This document shows positions 1 through 9,589 of a stretch of 64,000 nucleotides of DNA, one piece after another (positions within the stretch are counted from its first letter, which is position 1; each line of letters opens with the position of its first letter). The DNA is taken from positions 41,174 to 105,173 of the forward strand of contig NZ_PNYA01000028.1 in assembly GCF_002879885.1 (NCBI RefSeq), given 5' to 3'. Position numbers and translations under genes: made by a program. Under the pieces are notes generated by a model. It had not been told where the DNA came from. It did not search any database and saw only the letters and a program-made list of their open reading frames with translations. Source of the stretch: Trinickia dabaoshanensis (GTDB taxonomy: Bacteria > Pseudomonadota > Gammaproteobacteria > Burkholderiales > Burkholderiaceae).

Positions 1-1
1 G

Positions 2-1618
2 ATCGAGATCGAGCGCGATTTCACCGTCTACGGCGAAGAGGTGAAATTCGGCGGCGGGAAGGTGATCCGCGACGGCATGGGGCAATCGCAAAGGGTGGCT
101 CGCGAGGTGGCCGACACGGTCGTCACGAACGCCGTGATCCTCGATCATTGGGGCATCGTCAAAGCCGATATCGCGATCAAGGACGGACGCATCGCCGCCA
201 TCGGCAAGGCCGGCAATCCCGATATTCAACCGGGCGTGACGATCGCCATCGGCGCCGCCACCGAGATCATCGCGGGCGAAGGACTGATCGTGACAGCGGG
301 CGGGATCGATACGCATATCCACTTCATCTGTCCGCAGCAAATCGAAGAAGCGCTCGCCTCGGGCGTGACGACGATGCTCGGCGGCGGCACGGGGCCGGCA
401 ACGGGCACGAACGCGACCACCTGCACCCCCGGTCCCTGGCATCTCGAACGGATGCTGCAAGCCGCCGATGGCTGGCCGATGAACCTGGGCTTCCTCGGCA
501 AAGGCAACACGAGCTTGCCCGAGCCGCTCGTCGAACAGATCGCCGCCGGTGCCATCGGCCTGAAGCTGCACGAAGACTGGGGCTCGACGCCGGCCGCGAT
601 CGACAATTGCCTGAGCGTGGCGGACGATACCGATACTCAAGTTGCCATCCATACCGATACGCTCAACGAAGCGGGCTTCGTCGAAGCGACCGTCGCGGCG
701 TTCAAAGGGCGCACGATCCACACCTATCACACCGAAGGCGCGGGCGGCGGCCATGCACCCGACATCATCAAGGTGTGCGGCGAAGCGAACGTACTGCCCT
801 CGTCGACGAATCCCACTCGGCCCTACACCATCAACACGCTCGACGAGCATCTGGACATGCTGATGGTCTGCCATCACTTGGATGCGTCGATCGCCGAAGA
901 TCTCGCGTTCGCCGAATCGCGGATCCGGCGCGAGACGATCGCGGCCGAGGATATCCTGCACGATCTCGGTGCGCTGTCGATGCTCTCCTCCGACTCGCAA
1001 GCGATGGGCCGCGTGGGCGAAGTGATCATTCGCACCTGGCAGACGGCGCACAAGATGAAAACGCAGCGCGGCCCGCTCGCACAAGACAACCCGCGCAACG
1101 ACAACTTCCGTGCGAAGCGGTACGTCGCCAAATACACGATCAATCCCGCGCTCACGCACGGTATCGCGCATGAAGTCGGTTCGCTCGAACCCGGCAAATG
1201 GGCCGACCTCGTGTTTTGGGAGCCCGCGTTCTTTGGCGTCAAGCCCACGCTCATTCTCAAGGGCGGCATGATCGCGCTTGCCCAAATGGGCGACCCCAAT
1301 GCGTCGATTCCGACGCCGCAGCCCGTGCATTATCGCGAGATGTTCGCCACGCGCGGCGCGGCGCTTGCGCGCACGTCGCTGACGTTCGTGTCGCAGATGG
1401 CCGCCGATGCGGGGATTGCCGAGCGCTACGGACTGCAAAAGCGCGTCGTGCCGGTGCGCGGATGCCGCTCGGTATCGAAGGCCGACATGGTCCACAACGC
1501 GTGGCAACCTTCGATCAGCGTCGATCCCGAGACGTACGAGGTGGTGGCCGACGGCCAGTTGCTCACCTGCGAACCGGCAGCCGTCTTGCCGATGGCGCAG
1601 CGCTATTTTCTATTTTGA
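2..1618 (+). CDS. ureC: Urease alpha subunit, 5' end outside window
   Basis: Catalytic subunit of the cytoplasmic nickel urease, which hydrolyses urea to ammonia and carbamate. The frame is open from base 2, so the true start lies upstream; 538 residues are visible against about 568 in the family, so about 30 N-terminal residues are missing. Visible active-site motifs are the nickel-binding HIHF, the KLHEDWG segment with the lysine that is carbamylated, the flap MVCHHLD histidine, and SSDSQAMGR with the nickel-ligand aspartate. It is followed by ureE, ureF and ureG in the same direction, the usual beta-proteobacterial order. An internal ATG at base 41 is not the start because UreC-like sequence ([13 protein letters not shown]) already runs before and across it. 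Confidence 0.97.
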   Translation: MEIERDFTVYGEEVKFGGGKVIRDGMGQSQRVAREVADTVVTNAVILDHWGIVKADIAIKDGRIAAIGKAGNPDIQPGVTIAIGAATEIIAGEGLIVTAGGIDTHIHFICPQQIEEALASGVTTMLGGGTGPATGTNATTCTPGPWHLERMLQAADGWPMNLGFLGKGNTSLPEPLVEQIAAGAIGLKLHEDWGSTPAAIDNCLSVADDTDTQVAIHTDTLNEAGFVEATVAAFKGRTIHTYHTEGAGGGHAPDIIKVCGEANVLPSSTNPTRPYTINTLDEHLDMLMVCHHLDASIAEDLAFAESRIRRETIAAEDILHDLGALSMLSSDSQAMGRVGEVIIRTWQTAHKMKTQRGPLAQDNPRNDNFRAKRYVAKYTINPALTHGIAHEVGSLEPGKWADLVFWEPAFFGVKPTLILKGGMIALAQMGDPNASIPTPQPVHYREMFATRGAALARTSLTFVSQMAADAGIAERYGLQKRVVPVRGCRSVSKADMVHNAWQPSISVDPETYEVVADGQLLTCEPAAVLPMAQRYFLF

Positions 1619-1666
1619 TCGGTTAGACGTTCGTTTGACGAGCGATGAGCCGAGGCGACTTTTCTT

Positions 1667-2299
1667 ATGCGTACGATCGATAAACGTGTGTCTCCTCCCG
1701 CGAAGCTCGCGGCCTCCCTCGTCGCGCGCGCGCCGACGCTCACGCTCGCGTACGACGCGCGGTGCAAGAGCCGGCTTGCGGCCACGCTCGATACCGGCGA
1801 GGAGATCGCGCTCGTCATGCCGCGCGGAACGATCCTGGCCGATGGCGACGTGCTAGTCGCCGACGACGGCGCGCTCGTACGCGTCATCGCCGCGCCTGAA
1901 GTCGTGCTCGTCGTACGCGCAGCCGACCCGCTGACGCTCACACGCGCCGCCTACCATCTCGGCAATCGTCATACGCCTGTCGAGATCGGCGCCGATTATC
2001 TAAAGCTCGAGGCGGACCCGGTGCTGGAGACGATGTTGGCGCGTCTGGGCGCGCGCGTCGAACGCGAGACGCTGCCGTTCCATCCCGAAGCCGGCGCCTA
2101 TGGCGGCGGACATCGACATGGCCACGACGCCACCTTCGAGGAAGACTACGCGCTCGCGCAACAGGTGTTCGCTCAGCATCACGGGCATCATCACGAAGCG
2201 GGGCACGGACACGATCACAGCCACGACCACAGTCATAGCCACGACCACGACCACAGTCACTGCGGAAGTTGCGGCCACGACCATTCCGACGAGCGTTGA
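1667..2299 (+). CDS. ureE: Urease accessory protein UreE, nickel chaperone with His-rich tail
   Basis: Cytoplasmic nickel-binding chaperone that delivers nickel to the UreG/UreF/UreD complex for urease maturation. It is 210 residues. The N-terminal about 150 residues are the UreE fold. The C-terminal about 50 residues alternate His with Asp, Ser and Gly and include a CGSCGHDH segment, a typical variable metal-binding tail. It starts 48 bp after ureC, and ureF begins 4 bp after its stop, indicating one operon. Confidence 0.95.
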   Translation: MRTIDKRVSPPAKLAASLVARAPTLTLAYDARCKSRLAATLDTGEEIALVMPRGTILADGDVLVADDGALVRVIAAPEVVLVVRAADPLTLTRAAYHLGNRHTPVEIGADYLKLEADPVLETMLARLGARVERETLPFHPEAGAYGGGHRHGHDATFEEDYALAQQVFAQHHGHHHEAGHGHDHSHDHSHSHDHDHSHCGSCGHDHSDER

Positions 2300-2303
2300 G
2301 ACC

Positions 2304-2984
2304 ATGCGCCTCGCCGAGCTGACCGCCCTCCTGCACCTCGCCTCGCCCGCCCTGCCGATCGGCGCATTCAGCTATTCGCAAGGCCTGGAAGCGGCGGTCG
2401 AAGCGCAATGGATCGGCGATACCGACGCGGCGCGCGCGTGGATCGAAGACGGCTTGCTGCATGTGCTGGCGCGCGGCGAGTTGCCGTTCATCGCTCACCA
2501 GTTCGATCGCTGGCAGCGCCATGACGCAGCCGCGCTCGCTTGGGCCGACCGGCAATTCCTCGCAAGCCGCGAAGCCGCGGAACTCAGACGCGAGACCGAA
2601 CAAATGGGATGGTCCCTCAAGCAGCTTGCCATCTCGCTCGAGTGGGGCGATGCGGCGCGGCGGGCGACCCTCGAGACGTTGACACCGCTCTCGCAGCCGA
2701 CGGCGTTCGCCTTCGCGGCCGCCGCACACGAGGTGCCGGTCGATGCGGCGCTTGCCGCGTACGCGTTCGCTTGGGCGGAGAATCAGGTTGCCGCGGCCAT
2801 CAAGGCCGTGCCGCTCGGCCAACTCGCCGGACAGCGCATCTTGGTCGCCGCGCGCGCGGTCATCGATGGCGCCGTTGCGCGCGCCCTCGACACGCCGCCC
2901 GAGCGCATCAACACGTTCTCGCCGATGTTGGGCGTGCTGTGCGCGCGGCACGAGACACAATATTCCCGGCTTTTCCGTTCGTAA
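2304..2984 (+). CDS. ureF: Urease accessory protein UreF
   Basis: All-helical accessory protein that joins UreD and UreG on apo-urease and acts in GTP-dependent nickel insertion. The product is 226 residues, the usual length. The ATG at 2304 gives [20 protein letters not shown], matching the family's N-terminal PxLPIGxFSYSxGLE region; longer in-frame extensions would run back into ureE. It begins 4 bp after the ureE stop and is followed 19 bp later by ureG. Confidence 0.95.
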   Translation: MRLAELTALLHLASPALPIGAFSYSQGLEAAVEAQWIGDTDAARAWIEDGLLHVLARGELPFIAHQFDRWQRHDAAALAWADRQFLASREAAELRRETEQMGWSLKQLAISLEWGDAARRATLETLTPLSQPTAFAFAAAAHEVPVDAALAAYAFAWAENQVAAAIKAVPLGQLAGQRILVAARAVIDGAVARALDTPPERINTFSPMLGVLCARHETQYSRLFRS

Positions 2985-3003
2985 TTCGAAAGGGCATCAA
3001 GCA

Positions 3004-3624
3004 ATGAGAACCAAAAAACTGCCGCCGCTGCGCGTCGGCGTGGGCGGCCCGGTAGGCTCGGGCAAGACGACGCTGCTCGAAATGCTGTGCAAGGCGATGC
3101 GCGATCGATACGATCTCGTCGCCATCACGAACGACATCTACACCAAGGAAGATCAGCGCCTGCTGACCGTGGCGGGCGCGTTGGCGCCCGAGCGGATCAT
3201 GGGCGTGGAGACGGGTGGCTGCCCGCACACGGCGATCCGCGAAGATGCGTCGATCAATCTCGAGGCCGTCGACAGGATGCTCAAGCGGTTTCCCGACGCC
3301 GACATCGTCTTCATCGAATCGGGCGGCGACAACCTCGCGGCGACCTTCAGCCCCGAGCTCTCCGATCTGACGATCTACGTCATCGATGTGGCCGGCGGCG
3401 AAAAGATCCCGCGCAAGGGTGGCCCCGGCATTACGAAATCGGACTTGCTCGTCATCAACAAGACCGATCTCGCGCCGCATGTGGGGGCCAACCTCGAGAT
3501 CATGGCCGCCGACGCCAAGACCATGCGCGGCGAGCGGCCGTTCGTCATGTGCAACTTGAAGACGCAAAGCGGTTTGGCCGACGTCGTCGCATTCATCGAA
3601 CGCAAGGGCCTGCTTGCGGGTTGA
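3004..3624 (+). CDS. ureG: Urease accessory GTPase UreG
   Basis: SIMIBI-class GTPase whose GTP hydrolysis drives nickel insertion into urease. It is 206 residues. The P-loop GPVGSGKT lies near residues 14-21, a conserved CPH nickel-site motif is visible in [15 protein letters not shown], and the guanine-specificity NKTD appears in [11 protein letters not shown]. It is the last gene of the urease operon. The next gene, waaA, is on the opposite strand and ends only 14 bp away, so the two converge. Confidence 0.97.
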   Translation: MRTKKLPPLRVGVGGPVGSGKTTLLEMLCKAMRDRYDLVAITNDIYTKEDQRLLTVAGALAPERIMGVETGGCPHTAIREDASINLEAVDRMLKRFPDADIVFIESGGDNLAATFSPELSDLTIYVIDVAGGEKIPRKGGPGITKSDLLVINKTDLAPHVGANLEIMAADAKTMRGERPFVMCNLKTQSGLADVVAFIERKGLLAG

Positions 3625-3638
3625 CGCCGGCTTGGGCG

Positions 3639-4961
3639 CTACTCGGCCGCGCCCTCGGGGGCAAGCAGCGCGCTCAGCACTTGTACCGTGCGCGCGGTCG
3701 CCCCGCGGTGACGCGCGGCGAACGCCGAGGCGGCGGCGCCCATCGCCACGCGCCTCGACTTATCGGCAAAGAGTTCATCGAGCACGCGCGCAAGCTCGGC
3801 CGGGTCGGCCACCTGCAGGGCCGCGCCCGCGCTCACGGCGTCGGCGGTCGCCTGCGTGAAATTGAACACGTGCGGACCGATCAACACGGGGACGCCCACC
3901 GCGCACGCTTCGATCAGGTTTTGCCCCCCGAGCGGCAACAGACTGCCACCGATGAAGGCCACGTCGGAGGCCGCGTAGTACGCGCCGAGCTCGCCCATCG
4001 AATCGCCGAGCAGCACCGTGACGCCCTCGGGTAACGGCTCGTTCGCCGCCGACGCAGCAGCGGCCGCCGCCACCGATGCCCCGCCCCACGCCGAACGCCG
4101 CATCGCACGCAAGCCACGCCGCTCGACGAGCGCGGCAACTTCGTCGAATCGCTGCGGATGACGCGGCACGAGAATGAGCAATGCATGCGCGGTCGCCGAC
4201 GCGGCGAAGGCGTCGAGCACCAGCGCCTCCTCGCCCTCGCGCGTGCTGGCCGCCACCCACACCGGCCGCGCGCCGATCGCGGCGCGCCACGCGCGGCCGC
4301 GCGCGACGACGTCGGGCGGCGTCGCCATGTCGAACTTCAAATTGCCGAGCACGACCACGTTACGCGCACCGAGCGCGGTGAGCCGCTCGGCATCCGATGG
4401 GCTTTGCGCCAGCACGCGCGTGAAGCCGCCGAACACCTCGCGCGCGGCCGCGCCGAAACGGGCCGCGCGCTTGTACGAACGCGCCGACATCCGCGCGTTG
4501 GTCAACACGAGCGGAACGTCGGCGGCGCGGCATTCGTCGATCAGCGTCGGCCACACTTCCGTCTCCATGACGATGCCGAGCGAAGGCCGCCATGCGCGCA
4601 AGAAGCGGCGCACCGCGCGCGGCAAGTCGTACGGCAGATAACAGCGCAGCACGCGCTCGCCGAAGAGTTGGATGCCGGTAGCCCGCCCGCTCGGCGTCAT
4701 ATGCGTAAGCAGCACGCGCGCATCGGGCCGCGCTTGCATCAACGCTTCGATGAGCGGCTGAGCGGCGCGTGTCTCGCCGACCGAGACGGCGTGCACCCAG
4801 ATGAGCGGCGCGTCGTCCTCGGGCAGCCGGCCGCGCGCGAGACCGAAACGCTCGCGAATATGCTCGCGATAACCGCGCTCGATGCGCGAACGGATCAGCA
4901 AACGCAACACGGCAAGCGGCGCCACGATCCACCACAATGCGCGATAGACGAACCTCAACAT
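3639..4961 (-). CDS. waaA: 3-deoxy-D-manno-octulosonic acid transferase (Kdo transferase)
   Basis: Membrane-associated GT30 enzyme that adds Kdo from CMP-Kdo to lipid IVA during LPS core synthesis. It is 440 residues from the ATG giving MLRFVYRALWWIVAPL, a hydrophobic N-terminal anchor; the open frame continues upstream but that extension is not family-like. The region WVHAVSVGET is the family's acceptor-site motif and GGSLLPLGGQNLIEA its C-terminal donor-site signature. It is the last gene of a minus-strand set waaC-kdoO-waaA, 49 bp after kdoO. Confidence 0.95.
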   Translation of the reverse strand: MLRFVYRALWWIVAPLAVLRLLIRSRIERGYREHIRERFGLARGRLPEDDAPLIWVHAVSVGETRAAQPLIEALMQARPDARVLLTHMTPSGRATGIQLFGERVLRCYLPYDLPRAVRRFLRAWRPSLGIVMETEVWPTLIDECRAADVPLVLTNARMSARSYKRAARFGAAAREVFGGFTRVLAQSPSDAERLTALGARNVVVLGNLKFDMATPPDVVARGRAWRAAIGARPVWVAASTREGEEALVLDAFAASATAHALLILVPRHPQRFDEVAALVERRGLRAMRRSAWGGASVAAAAAASAANEPLPEGVTVLLGDSMGELGAYYAASDVAFIGGSLLPLGGQNLIEACAVGVPVLIGPHVFNFTQATADAVSAGAALQVADPAELARVLDELFADKSRRVAMGAAASAFAARHRGATARTVQVLSALLAPEGAAE

Positions 4962-5010
4962 ATCCGCCCTCCCGGCGCTGCCCCGCGTGGCGCGCGCACG
5001 CGCATCGGGA

Positions 5011-5895
5011 TCAAACCAGCGGGCGGCCTTCGAGCCGCTCGAGAATGCCGAGCGGCGCGCATTCGGGTTGCACCATCGCACGAACCGGCAGGAAGAACGT
5101 CTGCTCGAGCATGAACTGACCCGACATGGCCGCGTGCGAGGTTTGATCGGAGAAGCAGATCCACGTGCTGCCCGGCGGAAAAGGGATCGTCTCTTGCTGA
5201 CACGACTTCTGATAGTCGAGATCGGCCTTCATGCCGTCATGCAGATTGAGCATCAAATGGTCGTAAGCACTGCGCGGAGACTTCGTGATGTGGAGCGCGT
5301 TCAGCAACCAGGCCGAGCCGGGCACCTGCCGCTTGATCTTGGGCAAGAAGCGCCGCGCCACTTGCTCGAACGGCTCGCCCACACGCCACACGCGCGGCTC
5401 GCCGCGCGGATTGACGTTCGCGAATACGCGCATGATGCGCTCACCGCGATTCGGCCGGGACGGAAACGCGTCGACGTGCAGCCGGCTGTCGTCCTTGCGC
5501 CAGGACGTGTGGCGCGTTTCCACGCGCATGAGGCGCAGGCTCGTGGGCGCGGGCCTCAATGCGTCGCGGTACTCTGGCACCAAGTGATCGACGAGCATGC
5601 GCGCCTGCGCTTGGTAACGCGCGACGAGCGCGCGCACGGCGGACTGGGTGACCGCGTCGCCGGCGACGCCGTGCAGCGCGCCGCCGTTCGGATCGAGGCT
5701 GATGTTCTTGCGTTTCGGATCGGCCAAGGCCGGATCGAGCAAAGCCGTTTCGCCGCCGTCGATCGCGAAGCGCAGATTCGGAAAATACAGGACCTTGCCC
5801 GTCTCGAGCGCGACGCGCAGCGTGTCGCGGGTGACGGACAGGTCGGAGCCCGCCCAATCGGTGCAGTTGACTTCGAGGATTTGCGATTCGTTCAT
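5011..5895 (-). CDS. kdoO: Kdo 3-hydroxylase, Fe(II)/2-oxoglutarate dioxygenase
   Basis: Dioxygenase that hydroxylates the outer Kdo of Kdo2-lipid A to give D-glycero-D-talo-oct-2-ulosonic acid (Ko), a modification known from Burkholderia and Yersinia. It is 294 residues from the ATG MNESQILEVN. The iron facial triad is readable as H140-V-D142 (SRLHVDAF) and a distal H254 (SDQTSHAAMSG). It sits exactly between waaC (22 bp) and waaA (49 bp), which fits the substrate. Assignment rests on triad, length and neighbourhood. Confidence 0.88.
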   Translation of the reverse strand: MNESQILEVNCTDWAGSDLSVTRDTLRVALETGKVLYFPNLRFAIDGGETALLDPALADPKRKNISLDPNGGALHGVAGDAVTQSAVRALVARYQAQARMLVDHLVPEYRDALRPAPTSLRLMRVETRHTSWRKDDSRLHVDAFPSRPNRGERIMRVFANVNPRGEPRVWRVGEPFEQVARRFLPKIKRQVPGSAWLLNALHITKSPRSAYDHLMLNLHDGMKADLDYQKSCQQETIPFPPGSTWICFSDQTSHAAMSGQFMLEQTFFLPVRAMVQPECAPLGILERLEGRPLV

Positions 5896-5917
5896 GGTCC
5901 CGTCTAAGCGCGAGCGG

Positions 5918-6913
5918 TTACAGCAGGCCAAATTCGGCCAATGCAGCCTTTACGTGTTGCAGCGTCGGCGGGTCGCCGGCGGTGCCGAGATTGACGACGC
6001 GCGGCGACCAATAGCCGCCCGTGCGCCATGCGGTCGCGAAATTGTACAACTCGACGGTAGGCCGCTTGAGCGCCGCGGCAATATGAACCAAACCCGTATC
6101 GACGCCGACGGTCGCGGCCGCCCCGTCGAGCAGCCCGACGACGGCCGGCAGCGACAAGCGCGGCGGGACGATCGCCGCCGCCCCGAATTCCTTGGCGAGC
6201 CGCTCGCTCGTGGCGCGCTCGGCCTCGCTGCCCCAAGGCAGCACGAGCGACGCACCGCGTGCCACGAGCGAGCGGCCCAGCTCGATCCAGGACGCGTCGG
6301 GCCATTGCTTGTCCGCGCGCGACGTCGCGTGCACGAGCACCACATAGGGCACGGGCAGATTGAGCCCGACATCGGCCAAGGCGCGCGCGGCTTGCGACGT
6401 ATCGAGTCCGAATTCGATCTCGTCGGTCGGCTCGGGACGTGCCGCCCCGATCGCTTGCGCGACGAGCTGACGCGTGCGTTCGACCACGTGCGTGCGCGGC
6501 TCGATCGGCACGCGCCGGTCGTAGAAAAAGCGGACGGGCCATTCGTAGCCCGCGCCGTCGGTACGGTTGCCGAGCCCGACGAGCGGCCCGCGCGCCCAGC
6601 TTGCGACCCAAGCCGTCTTGATCAGACCCTGGCAATCGATGACGAGATCGTAGCGTTCGGCCGCCAACGCGTGCCGAAACGCTTTGATTTCGCGCCAGGT
6701 CGACGGCGAGAAGGGCCGCTTGCGCCAGCGCCGCAGCGAGAACGGAATCGCGCGGCGCACGCCGCGCACGAGCAAGACGAGATCGGCGAAGCTTTCCTCG
6801 ACGAGCCAGTCGATCTGCGCGTCGGGATAGACGCGCCGGATGTCCGCGACGGCCGGCATGTTGTGAACGACGTCGCCAAGCGACGACACGCGAACGAGCA
6901 GTATCTTTTGCAC
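5918..6913 (-). CDS. waaC: LPS heptosyltransferase I
   Basis: GT9 enzyme that adds the first L-glycero-D-manno-heptose to Kdo2-lipid A at the cytoplasmic membrane face. From the GTG at 6913 the product is 331 residues, starting MQKILLVRVSSLGDVVHN, the conserved N-terminal beta strand and nucleotide-sugar region of the family. The frame remains open far upstream, but that sequence is not GT9-like. Downstream motifs are VHATSRADKQWP and the donor-site segment GVDTGLVHIAAAL. First gene of the minus-strand waaC-kdoO-waaA set. The start lacks a strong Shine-Dalgarno sequence, so a small shift is possible. Confidence 0.93.
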   Translation of the reverse strand: MQKILLVRVSSLGDVVHNMPAVADIRRVYPDAQIDWLVEESFADLVLLVRGVRRAIPFSLRRWRKRPFSPSTWREIKAFRHALAAERYDLVIDCQGLIKTAWVASWARGPLVGLGNRTDGAGYEWPVRFFYDRRVPIEPRTHVVERTRQLVAQAIGAARPEPTDEIEFGLDTSQAARALADVGLNLPVPYVVLVHATSRADKQWPDASWIELGRSLVARGASLVLPWGSEAERATSERLAKEFGAAAIVPPRLSLPAVVGLLDGAAATVGVDTGLVHIAAALKRPTVELYNFATAWRTGGYWSPRVVNLGTAGDPPTLQHVKAALAEFGLL

Positions 6914-7177
6914 GCTGAAAGAAAAAAGAAAGGTGCGCCATGCGGGGCACGGTGCCCGGCCGCCGGGAGGCCTTTTGCCGAGCACTGCCTGAAGGGCTGG
7001 GATTCTACCGCGCTCGGGGCCTGTTTTCGCCGCCCGCCGCCCGGCAAGCTCCGAAAGCCCCGGCGCCATGATGTCGCGCCGCCGTGCGCCGGCCTCGCAG
7101 CCTGGAGCGCGCGAAGGCACTACAATGCTCGTCGTTCGAATCACGCGCTCACCGAGCGCAGCACTTAAACTCGCATC

Positions 7178-7978
7178 ATGTCTAGTTCGTTTCGTCCACT
7201 CCGAGTGCGCACCGCGCTATCGCTCGCCGCGCTCGTGGCCATGACGGCTTTGGCCGCTTGCTCGAGCGCACCGCAGCCGAAATTCCAACAGGAAATGTTC
7301 GATTCGGGCGCGAGCCCGTTCTCGCGCACCTTCAAGGTCGGCAGCTCCGACGCCTGCGAAGCCGCCCGCCGGGCGCTGCTCAATCAAGGCTATCTGACGA
7401 CGCTCTCGCAAACCGACCGGATCGACGCGACCAAGGATTTCCAACCGACCGGAGACTCGCACGTCACCGTGGAGTTTCACGTCGTTTGCACGCCGGGTGT
7501 CGATGCCGACGGCTCCAGCGTCATGTATGCGAACGCGATCCAAAGCGGCTACACGCTGAAAAAGAGCGATACGTCGGCCAGCGTCGGCCTGAGCATTCTC
7601 GGGTCGGTCTCGCTGCCGATCCGCTCCAACAGCGACGCGATGGTAAAGGTATCGAGCGAAACGATTCAATCGAACGCGTTCTACGACCGGTTTTTCGATT
7701 CGGTCGACCACTACGTCGTCACGCTGATCAAGACCGCACCCGTGCCCACCGCCGCCGTCACGGCGACGACGCTGCCCGGCCCCGCCCACTTGATCGTCGT
7801 GCCGCCACCGGTACCGGCTCCCGCACCGGCACCCACATCGGCACCGGCCGGCAGCGCATCGAACGAGCCCGCGGTACCGGTGTCGCCGGCCATGCCCATC
7901 GGGGTGCCGTCCGACCCGCCAATACCAACGGCACAACCCGCATCGGCTCCGGCTCCGACCCAGGCTGTGCCGCAGTAA
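7178..7978 (+). CDS. DUF2242-type lipoprotein with Pro/Ala-rich tail
   Basis: Predicted lipoprotein of unknown function, 266 residues. The N-terminus has an arginine-rich start, a hydrophobic stretch and the lipobox LAAC (cysteine near residue 28). Residues 40-190 form a compact domain (FDSGASPFSRTF, SDACEAARRALLNQGY) that I associate with DUF2242 proteins found beside waaC in Burkholderiaceae. The last about 75 residues are Pro/Ala/Thr-rich and low in complexity, as in cell-wall-spanning linkers. It is divergent from waaC and convergent with the phosphomannomutase gene. The domain name is from memory and needs a profile search. Confidence 0.75.
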   Translation: MSSSFRPLRVRTALSLAALVAMTALAACSSAPQPKFQQEMFDSGASPFSRTFKVGSSDACEAARRALLNQGYLTTLSQTDRIDATKDFQPTGDSHVTVEFHVVCTPGVDADGSSVMYANAIQSGYTLKKSDTSASVGLSILGSVSLPIRSNSDAMVKVSSETIQSNAFYDRFFDSVDHYVVTLIKTAPVPTAAVTATTLPGPAHLIVVPPPVPAPAPAPTSAPAGSASNEPAVPVSPAMPIGVPSDPPIPTAQPASAPAPTQAVPQ

Positions 7979-7984
7979 GAACTA

Positions 7985-8005
7985 GGGCCGCCGCTTAAGC
8001 GGCCC
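7985..8005. terminator. Hairpin between convergent genes
   Basis: GGGCCGC and GCGGCCC flank a 7-base loop; the core 7990-8003 is also a perfect 14-base palindrome. It lies in the 45 bp between the converging lipoprotein and phosphomannomutase genes, where a bidirectional terminator is expected. There is no T tract, so function is inferred from position only. Confidence 0.4.
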
Positions 8006-8023
8006 GCCGCGAGCGCAGCGCGC

Positions 8024-9418
8024 TTAGAACGGGAGCTTCGCGTCCGGTTTGGCCGCGACGATCACGCGACGGAAATCGTCCTTGATGCGCTCAAGCGCTT
8101 CCTCGGTGTCCGCCTCGAAGCGCAAGACCACGACCGGCGTCGTGTTCGACGAACGCGCGAGCCCGAACCCGTCCGGGTATTCCACGCGCAACCCGTCGAT
8201 CGTAATCACCTCGTCCGCGCCGGTGAAGCGTGCTTCCTTTTGCAGACGGCCGATCAACTCGAAGTTTTCGCCTTCCTCGAGCTTGAGCTGAAGCTCCGGC
8301 GTGGACAGCGAATTGGGCAGCGCGTTGAGCACCTTGCTCGGATCTTGTTCGCGCGAGAGCAATTCGAGCAGGCGCGCGCCCGTGTAGAGCCCGTCGTCGA
8401 ACCCGTACCAGCGATCCTTGAAGAAGACGTGCCCGCTCATCTCGCCCGCGAGCGGTGCGCCCGTTTCGCGCAGCTTGGCCTTGACGAGCGAGTGGCCCGT
8501 CTTCCACATCACCGGATCGCCGCCCTTCGCGCGCACCCACTTCGCTAGATTGCGCGTGCATTTGACGTCGTAGATGATCTGCGCGCCGGCGTTGCGCGAC
8601 AGCACTTCCTCGGCGAACAACATCAGTTGGCGGTCCGGATAGATGATCTGTCCGTCTTTCGTCACGACGCCGAGACGGTCGCCGTCGCCGTCGAACGCAT
8701 AGCCGATCTCGGCGTCGGTCTCTTTCAACGCGCGGATGACGTCTTGCAGGTTCTCGGGGTGAGCCGGGTCCGGGTGGTGATTCGGGAAATTGCCGTCGAT
8801 TTCGGTGAACAGCTCGACGAGTTCGCAGCCGAGCGCCTTGAATAGGCGCGGCCCGAGGGCACCGGCCACGCCGTTGCCGGCGTCGACGACGATCTTCATC
8901 GGCCGCGCGAGCTTGACGTCGCTGACGATGCGCTCGATATAGGCGTCGGCGATGTCGTACTGCTCGTAGCCGCCGCTGCCGCTCGCGAAGTCGTCGTTTT
9001 GGATGCGACGGTAGAGCGCCTGGATTTGCTCGCCATAGATGGCGGCGCCGCGCAGGACCATCTTGAAGCCGTTGTAGTCGGGCGGGTTGTGACTGCCGGT
9101 CACGACGATGCACGAATCGATGCGACGCTCGCCGCCTGCGAGCGCGAGCGGCACGCTCGCGGCGAAATAGCCGACGGGCGTGGGCACCATGCCGACGTCG
9201 ACCACGTCGACCCCGGCGGCGCGCAACCCCTCGGCGAGCGCCTTGATCAGCGAGGGACCCGACAAGCGGCCGTCGCGCGCGACGACGACACCCGTGCCGC
9301 CCTGCGCGCGCACTTCGCTGCCGAACGCGCGGCCCACGAGCCGTGCGACGTCTTCGTCGAGAGTTTTGCCGATGACGCCTCGGATGTCATACGCCTTGAA
9401 GATGGATTGCGAGATCAT
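8024..9418 (-). CDS. Phosphomannomutase/phosphoglucomutase
   Basis: Cytoplasmic hexose-phosphate mutase of the AlgC/ManB (PMM/PGM) family, interconverting Man-6-P/Man-1-P and Glc-6-P/Glc-1-P. It is 464 residues, the normal length. The phosphoserine loop is VVTGSHNPPDYNGFK, the metal-binding loop GDGDRLG, and the C-terminal sugar-phosphate region RSSNTTPVVVLRFE. The ATG MISQSIFKAYDIRG matches the family N-terminus; longer in-frame extensions are rejected. As a source of Glc-1-P it would feed RfbF and RfbA in the neighbouring locus, and it could also act in mannose or GlcN-1-P supply. Confidence 0.93.
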   Translation of the reverse strand: MISQSIFKAYDIRGVIGKTLDEDVARLVGRAFGSEVRAQGGTGVVVARDGRLSGPSLIKALAEGLRAAGVDVVDVGMVPTPVGYFAASVPLALAGGERRIDSCIVVTGSHNPPDYNGFKMVLRGAAIYGEQIQALYRRIQNDDFASGSGGYEQYDIADAYIERIVSDVKLARPMKIVVDAGNGVAGALGPRLFKALGCELVELFTEIDGNFPNHHPDPAHPENLQDVIRALKETDAEIGYAFDGDGDRLGVVTKDGQIIYPDRQLMLFAEEVLSRNAGAQIIYDVKCTRNLAKWVRAKGGDPVMWKTGHSLVKAKLRETGAPLAGEMSGHVFFKDRWYGFDDGLYTGARLLELLSREQDPSKVLNALPNSLSTPELQLKLEEGENFELIGRLQKEARFTGADEVITIDGLRVEYPDGFGLARSSNTTPVVVLRFEADTEEALERIKDDFRRVIVAAKPDAKLPF

Positions 9419-9450
9419 TGATGGCTCTCTTTTGGCTGCGATTGGAAAAA

Positions 9451-9477
9451 TGCCGGCGCCGGCAACCCACTTATAAT
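9451..9477 (+). promoter_or_regulatory. Palindrome and TATAAT box in the pgm/wzx divergent region
   Basis: A perfect 14-base palindrome, TGCCGGCGCCGGCA, at 9451-9464 is followed by TATAAT at 9472-9477, a good -10 hexamer facing the flippase gene. No convincing -35 hexamer lies at 16-18 bp spacing (TTGGAA at 9442 is 24 bp away). The palindrome sits where an operator or activator site could act on either divergent gene. Confidence 0.4.
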
Positions 9478-9589
9478 TGCGGTTTTTCGATCGGCGCGTC
9501 GCGCCCATTTTAATGCGCATATGCCCCTTCGCTGCACGGTCGTACGAGATCACGGCCGAAAAGCGCGCCATTTCCACGCCGGCAGCGCC

